From: Numida meleagris | Lineage: Eukaryota; Chordata; Aves; Galliformes; Numididae | Direction of reading: 5' to 3' | Assembly (NCBI RefSeq): GCF_002078875.1 | Contig: NC_034424.1 | Location: 9,500,247 to 9,564,246, forward strand | Length of the DNA stretch: 64,000 nucleotides | In this document: piece by piece, positions 1 through 9,700 of the stretch | Position numbering within the stretch: the stretch's first letter is position 1 | How the letters are laid out: each line of letters starts with the position of its first letter | The notes under the pieces: generated by a model | What the model saw: only the letters and a program-made list of their open reading frames with translations | Databases searched by the model: none | What the model was told of the DNA's origin: nothing | Translations under genes and position numbers: made by a program

Positions 1-328
1 TTCATGGTACCCCCACTCATGCCACTGCCGTGCTGCAGGCTGGGGCAGGGACGGGACTGTGAGCACACGGCTCCCCACGGTCCTCCTATCCCCTTGTGCC
101 GCTGGGACGAGTGTGGAGTCCCCGCTCCACCCCACATGGAGCTGCCCCAGCCCCAGGCATGGGGACGGGGATGGCCGGAACAGGGCCAGGATGGGGTCAG
201 GATGGGGCTGTGGCACTGTGTGCGCATGCTGTGCGGTGCCGGAGGGCTGCAGGCAGCGGCCTCAAGGTGGCACGCTGGGAGTGGGAACCACGCTGCAGAA
301 CAAAGGCGGCTGCGTGCAGCCCAGCCTG

Positions 329-405
329 CAGCTCATCCTGCCGCTCATCCTGCACCTCACCCCACAGCTCACCCTGCAGCTCACCCTGCAGCTCACCCTG
401 CAGCC
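329..405. repeat. Degenerate tandem repeat, about six 12-bp units (GCTCACCCTGCA)
   Basis: Successive copies read as variants of GCTCATCCTGCC and GCTCACCCTGCA; the last three are exact. The repeat keeps one frame open on both strands, which explains the repetitive peptides predicted here. No function is implied. Confidence 0.85.
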
Positions 406-904
406 CCAGCCTGGCCCCAGCTGCAGAGCCAGCACCTGCTCTGGGCAGGAACACGGTGCAACGCTGACAGCCAAACCCCATGGTTATCTGGATGGTGTCA
501 TCGCAGATGAGCAGCATGAAAAGGAGCTGTCCGTGCACGAGGAATTGGGTGACTCTGTAGCACCCGTGCTGGGGCACTGGCATGTGCTTTCCTGCTGGTG
601 CCAGCGTTAGTCCCACATCATTCCCTCCTGTGCACACATCGGTGCAACGTGCTGGCTGCTGGTGGGGCCGTGAGCGGTGCGCACTCTCAGGCAGAGGTGG
701 CACAGCTCCAGGCAGAGCTCCCAGGCTGTCTGTGTCATCAGCGCTCGCATGGCCCCGTGGTGGCAAAGTTTTGCCCATCTCATTTGGTGCCAACCCGCGC
801 CTGCGGCCGCCCGCACCATGCCAGCTGTGTGCCTGCTCCATGCCGGGGCTGTCCTGCAATTACTGCGTGCTGGGGGGAGCTGCTTGGTGCTGCTGCCTTG
901 ACAT

Positions 905-1340
905 TGAGACCTAAATTTGCCATAAAACCAAATGGATGCATACACCCACATTTCTGAGGCTTTTAGTTCAGCAACAAGTGAATCCATCAAAGCCCAGCAC
1001 CTAATTTAATAGCAATAATGAAAGGTGTGCGTCACTATTAATTTAAGCACTTCAACATTAGCCTTGCACTTAGAAACCAGCAAGGCAGAGCTATTTACAA
1101 ATGAATGTACCGGGGCAATAAATTGAAAGTACTGGTTTGACCTGCGGTGGCTGCTTTTTCATTTATACTCAGATACATTTCTATAGAGGAATTTACTCCC
1201 GTCTCTTTAGCGAGGCCTCCCTAATTAAGTTGAAGTGGCAGTGGAAGTGTGGCAGTAAGTGTAGAAAGAAGCGGCTAAAAATGTATTTAATTCATTATAA
1301 ATAATCTTTGATACCAGAAGGTTGGATAAAGGTTTGCAGT
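905..1340. other. Candidate conserved noncoding element, AT-rich island
   Basis: This is an abrupt AT-rich island between GC-rich blocks. It holds homeodomain-type cores (CTAATTTAAT, CTATTAATTTAAG, CCTAATTAAG) and no open frame. Composition and motif density fit a vertebrate enhancer-like conserved element; conservation itself cannot be measured here. Confidence 0.35.
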
Positions 1341-1539
1341 ATCAGAGCAGGCTGCCGAGGAGGCCAAGGAGATTGCTCGTGAGCAGCAAAAGCATTTGCA
1401 TGGCTGGGTTTGACCTCGTCACACCGAGGGAAGGAGCTGCGGGTGGAAGGGGGGGCTGCCGGCACCAGAGCTGGCAGTGGGACGGGTGGGGGCTGCAGCG
1501 TGGGGTGCCGGCTCTCTGCTGCGCGTGCCCCCGGGATGA

Positions 1540-1725
1540 TAACGTATGTTAAGAGGAAGGTGTATGTCACCCACATTAAAGGAGTTTAATGCGCTCGGAG
1601 TCACATTATTGTACCCTTGTAGAATACATTATCTGTCATGCTGCCTTTACAGGCTGTCACCTCGCAGAAAGGCTACAGTGTTCCTGGAAACCATTATCAG
1701 ACTGATGATATGATCAAAATTGGAG
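1540..1725. other. Candidate conserved noncoding element with MEIS/PBX-type motifs
   Basis: A moderately AT-rich island containing CTGTCA twice (near 1632 and 1654; the reverse strand is TGACAG, the MEIS/TGIF core) and TGATATGATCAAAA. No coding potential was recognised. Its call as conserved is inferred from texture only. Confidence 0.3.
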
Positions 1726-2639
1726 CGAGCTGCGTGGTGGGGGCTGCGGGGCAGCACCGCGGCGGCCGGGGCTCTCTGTGCTGCGCTGCAGCGCTGTGGG
1801 ATGGGGCTGCCAGGGCTGGCAGGTCGGGGTGGGGGATGGGGACGCATCACCACGGGACCCCTCGGACAGAGCTCAGCTCCGAGGCCGTGCCCTGGGTGGC
1901 TCAGCACTGCTCAGAGCGGCACCGGCCGGAATGTGGCGGGAACTGGTGAGCGTCGGCCTCTAAATACCGCCCTTCCCTTTCGCTGTCAGGTAAAATTAAA
2001 AAAAAAGGAGCCTGCTTTTTTTGGAGTGTAATCTTCCGCCTGCGACAAGAAGACGCGTAAACTGATAAATTGCAGATTAAACGAGTGCCACACTCCACTC
2101 CAGTCCCCGGCTGTTAATTCCCCTGTTGTGCAATTCCCGGCTTTCAGGGCCTGTCAATTCCACCTAATCGCAGGCGGCACTAAAACACCCTGCCCTGACA
2201 GCCCGGGCCGCCAGCCCCCCGCTCCTCACTCAGGTGGATTGCATGCATCACTTATGCACAAATCAGCAATATGCCAGCGGGGAGGAATTATGTCGGATGA
2301 CAGCCCCGACACGCGGTGCAGATTGCAGAGCGCGTGGCCGCAGCCGCCTTGACAGATTGCGGTGCACGGCTGCGCTGGTGCGGGAGTGGCTCTGGGACGC
2401 AACCGGCCCTTCTGTGCTGCGCCGGGCCACGGTGCCATGGGCACCTCGTGTGTGGGCAGTGCCCAGCCCCACAGCACGGGTCAGCAGGCACGGTAGTGCT
2501 GCTCGTGGGGCTGTTCTGCTGCTTGTAGAGCTGTCCTGGGGCGCAGGGCAGAGCCCAGAGCGGGTGCAGGAGGTGCTGGGCCCGGTCTGGCCGTGGGCTG
2601 GGGGTGGCTCTGTGTGCCCCAACGCCCGGCCATGCGTTA

Positions 2640-2785
2640 GCATTTAGATCGCCTCAGAAGTTTAAATTGACGACAACCTTGCAGTTGCTCATTAATAATT
2701 GCTTCATTACTTTATGTGATCTCATTCTCCTGACAATAATGGTATTTGCTGGTGTATTTCTAATCATCTGGCCTCTCAGCTCCCT
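2640..2785. other. Candidate conserved noncoding element
   Basis: A sharply bounded AT-rich island containing CTCATTAATAATTGCTTC, TTTATGTGATCTC and ACAATAATGG, between strongly GC-rich flanks. No open frame or repeat was recognised. Homeodomain-core density suggests a regulatory element. Confidence 0.35.
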
Positions 2786-3099
2786 CACCGAGCCCCAAAC
2801 TCCTCAGTGTGAAGCCCACTCAGAGGCAGTGTGTCCCTGCCCAGTGCCAGCACAGCTCCCGCAGGGCATTGGTGTCACTCTGTGTCGGGGTGGCCACTGC
2901 CAGCCCCACGGAGCTGCTTCCCTCCGCGCACTGCGGGCACGAGGTCTCACCTCCCCAAGGCCGGGACCCCAGCTCTGCTCCCTGCCCTGGTGCTGTTCCT
3001 CGGGATCCGGCGGCAGCGCCCTGAGCTCTCTGCTCGCACTGGGCACACCGGGCACCGCTCCGTGCCATGGCGCAGTGGCACAGACTGACCCTGTGCTCC

Positions 3100-3375
3100 C
3101 ACCCGGGGCGTTAAAAATCTGCTGTGACTTGTCAGAAAAATGAATAAATGAGCGCATTATTTTTTCATTTTGGAGCTCAGCATCTGTTTGTCTAATCAAG
3201 AAAGAGAACTGGGAAAGTCAACCAGGGCTGACGCACACATTTTATTTAACTTTTCCTCTGTCAAAGGAGTTTAAATGTGTAATGAACAGGCCATGGTGAT
3301 TTGAAATATAATCCCATTACTCTGATGAGATTACCAAGGCTGTGAGAGTTCACAAATCATACTTAGGGTTTTTAG
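3100..3375. other. Candidate conserved noncoding element
   Basis: An AT-rich island with TGAATAAATGAGCGC, CATTTTATTTAAC and GTGTAATGAACAGGCC, between GC-rich blocks that look unconstrained. No coding potential was recognised. Confidence 0.3.
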
Positions 3376-5071
3376 AGCGAGCAGCACCCCGCTGAGGGCT
3401 TTCTCCCTCTTTTGCGTTGGAGTAGAGGTGTGGTGTGGCACCGTGTGCAGCCCCGGTTTGTGGCCCTGCCCTCCCGTGCCCATTGCTAGAGGCAGAGCTG
3501 GCCCAGCTCTGAGCAGTGGGGCCGCAGTGCTGCCCAACACAGCCCCGCACCACCACCCCCGGCCTCGCCCTGTCCCCGTGCTGCAGTGGCCGCCCCGGGA
3601 CATGATTTAAGGAGCATTAATTTTAGCAGCAACGGCGCCCAACACCACTGCCGCCATGGCAGCGCGCTTTCCTGAAATTCATGGGCCCATTACAAACATG
3701 TCTCCATAAATAACTCCCCCCATTAATCTCAGGGCTGCACCCAGGGCGGCGCGATGGCTTCTGCCCACTCGTCCCTGGCGTGGGGTGGGAGCAGCACGCT
3801 CCATGCAGAGCCCAGCCCCGGCCACACTGCCACGGATGTTCCCAGCCCGCTGCGCTCTCTCCTGGCCAACCCCTCTGGAGCCCTCAGGGAGCTCCATGCC
3901 CACCTGGGGCACAATGCTGCTGCTGGGTGCACCCGCAGCCCTGCACCAACCCCGGGTGTGCAGGGCCCATTCCCAGCGCATGGCCCTTCCGCGCCTGCGG
4001 AACTTAGGGCTCCTGGAATGGCTGGAAGGAAGAGCAGCTGAAGAGCCTTCCATTTTTATCTAATTTGAAAGTAGATACAGAAATGCATCATTCCAGTTTG
4101 AAACAGAAGCTTAATTGGCTGCATCAGGTGAAGAGGCTTCTGGCACAAAGCAGATTTTGCACATACATTATGTATCGCTTGAAGTAACCCCTGGCCACTG
4201 CTCAGCCCAGGGCTGTGCCAGCACAACACAGATGTTGCAGCACTGCAGCTTGAAAGCCGCTCCATTCCTTTGCACATCTCCTGGAGCAGCACTCAGCCTC
4301 AGCAGCCTCCCAGGGCCCCGTGCTGCCGCAGGTAGAGCTGCAGTGCACAGGAGCGCAGGGCTGCTTCGCAGGAAGAGAAAATGTAGACAACCTCCAACAG
4401 AGACTGGTGCACTTCAGGGAGAAGTATCCCTGCTCGGCAGCCAGCAGCCACCCTCTCTGCTGAAGCCCAGTAACACGGCATGGAAGGAACAGCTTGCTTC
4501 CCTGACCCAGTTGAATGCCCATCTGAATCAATTAAATCTACAACTACCGGGGAAAGACCAGCCGGGATGGCTCTGCGCTCAGCTGCGCACAGATTGCAGC
4601 CAGGAGCCCCGCTTTGACTCTTGCAGCAAGCACCAAGCAGTGGAAATGTGTTCTCTGCACCATGTTTTCTGGTCTGGATTTTGAAAGTAAATTCATTTCT
4701 TCAGTGTGATCGAGTGTCTTGGAGCAAGCAGACTCAGCCCCAGCCCCCTCGAGCTGCCCCGACCCCACCTGGTGCTGTGTGCTCAGTGGCAGTGGGTGCA
4801 GGTACGACGCAGCCCGGCCCGGCAGGGGAGCCTGCACCCACCAGCACTACGGCAGCACGGAGCGGGGAGGGCTTTTACTGTGATGGACTTAAGGTTTCAC
4901 TGAAAGCAGAGCACTGCACCTACTGAATATCTCCTGAGAATGAGTAAACATGGCAACAGCGCTACGGCCACGAGAAGCTGGAGACGGACGTTGTTCCTGA
5001 CACCAAAGTAGGGAACAATTTTAGTTGAAAAGAACTGAAACTGGGTGGCAAAAGCACATTCACATAACAAC

Positions 5072-5077
5072 TTTAAT
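5072..5077 (-). terminator. MAPKAP1: Candidate distal poly(A) signal ATTAAA of MAPKAP1
   Basis: A minus-strand ATTAAA is followed at once by the GT-rich run GTTGTTATGTGAATGTGC, the usual arrangement of hexamer plus downstream element. It would give a 3' UTR of about 1.5 kb. Cleavage would fall near 5050. Confidence 0.4.
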
Positions 5078-5470
5078 GTTAAATAGTTCACAAAGCTGAA
5101 TAAAGGAATAATTTACATTGCATTATTTGAAAGGTCTTCCTCCATTGCATCTGTGCTGCAATTGTGCATACAAAATACTTAAAAATGAAATATTGTACTA
5201 TAAAATACGGTTTCTCTTGTTTATCCTTCGCAAACAGAAACTGTGGAAGACGTCACACAGAGACCGCACGGCCCCGGGGGGCGGCACTCGTGTGCTTCCA
5301 AAACTGAACCTTTAAAAACAGAGAACTTAAATGTAACAGACAGCTGACACGGAGCCCCCGCTGCCGTCCCGCTATCCCTACGCTGCGCATTAAGGCTCAG
5401 AGCGTTTTTTGTACAAAAGCAAGGTAGGACGCTGCTGGAGGCGGTGCTGAGGCAGCAGCTGGGAGGACGC

Positions 5471-5529
5471 ACAGCCCCACACAGCCCCACACAGCCCTGC
5501 AGAGCCTGCCACAGCCCCACACAGCCCAC
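5471..5529. repeat. Short tandem repeat, 10-bp unit ACAGCCCCAC
   Basis: Six consecutive 10-bp blocks, three of them exactly ACAGCCCCAC and the others variants, in the presumed 3' UTR. It is a typical GC-rich minisatellite. Confidence 0.85.
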
Positions 5530-6238
5530 GCTGCCGGCCGGGCTCCGAGCAGCTCCGTGGGTACGTGCTCGGTACAAACCCGCGGCCGCAGCGCAGGGCT
5601 CCAGCATCAGCAGCTTACACAGATTTGTGAAAGACACCTCTGGTGAGTGGAACCAAAATGCAGCTCTGGTTCCCTGAAATCCCATCCACGTGTTCCCTGA
5701 TATGTTAAAGACAGACAAGGCCAGCACGGTTACAAGTCCCAGTACAAAGCAGGTCTCTGTTTTTATTCCTAGAGAACAATGGTAAGGAGGAGGGGCACCC
5801 CCAGCACCAGGTGCCAGCCATGGCCCCAGCGCTGGGCTGCGCTCTCCTCGGGCTGCAGACGCTGCCTCGGTGCTGGCTGCAGGAAGCGCCTTCCACAGAA
5901 GGGATGCAAAGCTGAGGTGCACAGTTACAGAAACCTGTTTCGAAAAGAATGAAGCAAAAAAGACCTGAACTGCCTCAGCGCTCCCCCACCAGTCGCTCCC
6001 TGCGATGGCTGCTGCTCCTGGCTCACAGTTGCCTCCCGCACGTCAGCAACAGAAGCGTAACCATCTGGGACTGCAGCCTCCCCCCAAAAGAACCGTGCAT
6101 CAGATGGACCTTGAAAAAGATTACATCTGTTTATTAATAGTAAAAATGGATACATTTGTCCTACATTTTGTTTTTAGAAATTTGATCATGTCACAAGCAA
6201 TACCTGTGTGTACGTGGGTGTATTACAGATGTATATAA

Positions 6239-6244
6239 TTTATT
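6239..6244 (-). terminator. MAPKAP1: Candidate proximal poly(A) signal AATAAA of MAPKAP1
   Basis: A minus-strand AATAAA lies about 340 nt after the stop in an AT-rich segment (TTAAAATAAATTATATAC). Other AATAAA copies are at 6394-6399 and 6130-6135, so the site actually used cannot be chosen from sequence alone. Confidence 0.35.
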
Positions 6245-6580
6245 TTAACCAGGCTGTGAAATAATATGTAATCACATCTCTTCTTGTGATTGTACATAAT
6301 ACAGTAATTAAATGATGCCAGTCTACGTCATTCTCTTATTTCTAATCAAAGGAACCTGAAGCGTAACAGTCTTCTTTCCGGCTGATATGGCTCTTTATTT
6401 GTGTCACAGGGGAGACCTCCCCTCACCAAGGAGGGATCATCTTGCAGCCGTGAGATGGGATCGTGCCCATTTCGTCCCCGGCTGCTCCTGCCGTCGGCAG
6501 CTGGAGCACTGCCGCTCTGCCCCGGCCGCGGGCGGCCCCTGCCCCGAGCACGGCGGTCAGGCTCTGTTTGAGGCCCGGCG

Positions 6581-6706
6581 CTACTGCTGTCCCGATTTCT
6601 TCTCCTTCTGGAAGCTAAAGCTTGTTCTCCTGTTCAGTTTTCTTTGTTTCTGAGCAAAATATTCTGCTCTGGCCGTACTTGCTCGCGACTCCAGAATATA
6701 GTTAAC
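6581..6706 (-). CDS. MAPKAP1: MAPKAP1 terminal coding exon, PH domain end, basic C-terminal tail and stop (residues 482-522)
   Basis: This holds the coding part of the last exon: 41 codons plus a stop at 6581-6583, after a GTCTTGCAG acceptor. It reads [19 protein letters not shown] then [20 protein letters not shown] and QQ. One change from recalled human (Glu for Asp in ARAEYF). The lysine/arginine-rich tail with RRTSFSF is a conserved hallmark of the SIN1 C-terminus and contains potential basophilic kinase sites. The reading frame ends where human SIN1 ends. Confidence 0.98.
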   Translation of the reverse strand, partial: VNYILESRASTARAEYFAQKQRKLNRRTSFSFQKEKKSGQQ

Positions 6707-9700
6707 CTGCAAGACACGACAGGATTTCATTGCAGCGGTGCTTTGGCACGTGGCCCCGGGAGGGCACGGACCCTCACACCTCCAGTGGGGCATCAGGAAA
6801 AGGGCAAAACCACGGCGGGAGCGGCGCTCTGAGCGGGGCATCCCCAGCTCTGCCCCATCCCCAAGTCCGGGCAGGAGGGGCCGAGCAGCTCTGCCCCCGA
6901 CGCAGCACATCCTGCCGGCCGCAGTGCCGCTCTGCTGCAGTAATGGGCTTCAATAAAAGATTTTATCAGCTTTAATAAAAATAATACTTCCATTATGATG
7001 TTTGCATACTCAGCTAATCTCAGAGTTTCCCCGTGTTTTGGCACATTTTACTTGATGAAAGCATTTTTAAATGATATTTAACAAGCCTGCTATTCCCTAA
7101 ATTTATTATCTCCAGTGCTTTGTGATAATCACATAGATAATTTTAATGGAAGGTTAATGCAAGAATCAAAAAGATAAAAATGCCCTTTGGTCCGCCATTA
7201 GCTGGTTAATATGCTGTGGCTTAAAACTTGCACGATTTTATGCACTGTAGAGTGTTTCACTTTCATTGCATATTACGGCTTAAGGCGTAGAAATATAGGG
7301 AGTTTTCATGGTCAATAAAGCCTCGGTGTCTTGCACTTGATCATGTAAAAAGCCTAATTTGAAAAGTCTGATTTCTCTACATCTCTTAATGCCGGCAGAA
7401 CTGAAAATAAACTGGTAACTCACACACAAAACCAGGAAGCGTTTTGTATAAACAATTTGCAAGGTAAGAAAAAAAAGTTCTGTTTGGTAATATTTGTCCC
7501 CTGAATATTCTCATTACTCAAAACAAAACTTTCTTCAGCCTTCTTGTGCGAGCAGCCTGGCTCTGCCACGCGCTCCGGAGACTCCACAGATGAAGTGGGA
7601 GCAAAAGAGCTTGGCCCGCCGGCCTGAGAGCCAAGGAAGAAGGCAGCACGCGCCTCGGCCGCCAGCAACAGCATCGCAGCGGGTCAGTCATCCAGCAGTG
7701 CTCTGGACTTCACACAGCAAAGCAAACACAACGGACGGATTCCTAAAATTACTATTTTTTTTGATTTTGAACTCATATGAGATATTAGATCATAGAAAAT
7801 TAAGTTTAATCTTCCAATTTGTTTCAGGAAGTAGATCAATACGTGCATCAATGAGCCACGGGAAAAGCACGCAATTCTGGGTGAGCACCGGGGGAGGAAG
7901 CGGTCCTGCTGCCGCACTCGGCGCTGCCCTGGCCCAGCTCCGCTCCGCTCGAGCTGCACCGACACCGCACAGCCCTGTGCGCTCCTTCCTGACCGAAACC
8001 CAGCGCGGGGAGCGCGGCGGCAAACAGGTGGAGTCCTGCATGTCTGCTGGGAGTGAGAAGAGCTCGAGCAGCTGAGGCACCCGAGCGCTCCGCAGGCGCT
8101 GCGCCGTGCCCGTATTTCAGCTCCTCCCGAAGACTTTCATGTCTAACAAGTGGTACGACACTCAGAATTTTGGGTCACGTTAAAATTTAATACCCACCTT
8201 CAGTACAATTTCATTGACAGTAGCAGCATCCGATTCAAAGTACAGGTGTTTGTAGTCATGATTGCTTAGATATGTAAGTTTAAATATTGCATGACCTGCA
8301 AAGATAAGAAAAAAGGTTCAGAATATTCCTCTAAAGTTTTCCGCGGAGCTGTGTGCCTGACAGAAGCAAAACACAGATGGTGATCTTAGCATACCATCAG
8401 CACAACAGAAGGGAGCAATGAAACGCTGACAGGCTTCTCGTGTCATTTCAATTTAAGGCAAGTGGTGGCTTACAGGAGCAGCTGAACTCTTTCAATAAAG
8501 TTCATTTTCCCATCACATCCCCGCTGCAGGAAACGCAAAGATCTATCAAAGGGCTGGTTAGCTCGCAGCCAGCCCACGGCCAGAGCGGTCGCACCGCCAC
8601 GCTGCAGCAGCTCACCTTGCAATTCATTGTGTAACTGGCACACATAGAACATAAGTGTTATATTTAAGAGAAAAGGCCAATTAACCCCAGAATTATTATA
8701 AAATCCTCTCCCTGAAACAACACCCAGACCTACTCTGTTGCTAAGGCAAAGGAAGATGTCACTGTAAAATACAAAAGGATATAGCAACGGTACGAGGAAA
8801 CCAGGCACCTCTCCCTGCCAGCAGAACAATCAAAACCTCCTGCAGAACCGTGGTTGTGGTCTGCGCAGCGCTCTGCTGGCAAGCCTCCCCACTGCTCAGA
8901 CCCCAGCAGAGGGTGGCAGTGACTGCTGGCCCCAGTGTGGTGGAGCTGGGGCCGCCGTGGGCAGCGGTGCTGGAGCAGCTGCAGGGGGTGGGGGTGCAGC
9001 ACACAGCTGTTGCAAAGCACGTCGGGAGGCAGCACGCCCCTCACCCGCATGGGCATCTGCGGCTTCAGGGCTAAAATTAAGCACATTCCATACATTGCTC
9101 TTTTCCATCAGTTGTTAGAGAGTGCATTGGTTCAAAGGCCAAAGTTAGCAGTCCATAAAGTAACAGCCACGTTACTGTAAATTCACATCTTTCCTGCAGG
9201 AAAGCTACTTCAAAATCTTATTTACATGATCTAATTCAGCAGATTTCCAAAAAGTGACTGATATACGCTCCAGAGCTGAGGCCAGAAAATCTGAGGTGCG
9301 CATATTTTATTGTGGCACGTTAATTAAACACCATTATGATGCACTAAACTGGAAAATAAATTCTATATTGGAAAATCGGCTAATAATAACAATTAAAAAC
9401 CCCTTTAAATCACTCGACAAAGACACCTCTCGGCACTACACGCACAGGACTCCCAGCCACACCAGTCAGGGCAGAGGTTTCTGTGCTTGGTGCTGGCACT
9501 TTGCTTGGTGGCTCCCCAGTGTGCGGATCAGCCGCAGAGCACGGCCCGGCCGTGGGCTGACACCTCCCAGTGCCCTCCTGGGCCGGGCGAGCAGGCCGGG
9601 TGCACGGTGCTGTGTGCAGTGCTGTGAGCAGGCCAGGTGCACGCTGTGTGGTGCTGCTCTGCTGTGCTGCGGGCAGCCCCTGCCTTGTGGGCAGAGGGCA

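Larger units (their letters stand above)
1..5049. other. Intergenic 3' flank of MAPKAP1, no gene recognised
   Basis: The flank alternates GC-rich blocks (1-890, 1340-1540, 1730-1960, 2310-2640, 2790-3110, 3400-3600, 3740-4030, 4730-4870) with AT-rich islands. Open frames of up to about 220 codons occur only in the GC-rich blocks, overlap on both strands, and have no recognisable domain or splice structure. The AT-rich islands are listed separately as candidate conserved noncoding elements. No RNA gene or mobile element was recognised. Confidence 0.6.
5050..6580 (-). other. MAPKAP1: Probable MAPKAP1 3' untranslated region
   Basis: This follows the stop codon on the minus strand. The lower limit is inferred from a minus-strand ATTAAA (5072-5077) followed by GT-rich sequence, about 1.5 kb after the stop, similar to my recollection of the human 3' UTR length. 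Earlier AATAAA hexamers (6394-6399, 6239-6244, 6130-6135, 5762-5767) could give shorter forms. The proximal part, about 6130-6370, is AT-rich and looks constrained; the middle part, 5340-5900, is GC-rich and contains a short tandem repeat. Long open frames here are chance products of GC-rich sequence. Confidence 0.5.

Noticed and set aside
197..859. A 220-codon minus-strand open frame with repetitive GELQ units
   Set aside because: The repeats come from the 12-bp tandem repeat at 329-405, which opens several frames on both strands. No known protein resembles it.
5221..5922. A 233-codon minus-strand open frame
   Set aside because: It falls in the presumed MAPKAP1 3' UTR and includes a 10-bp tandem repeat. 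No homology was recognised.
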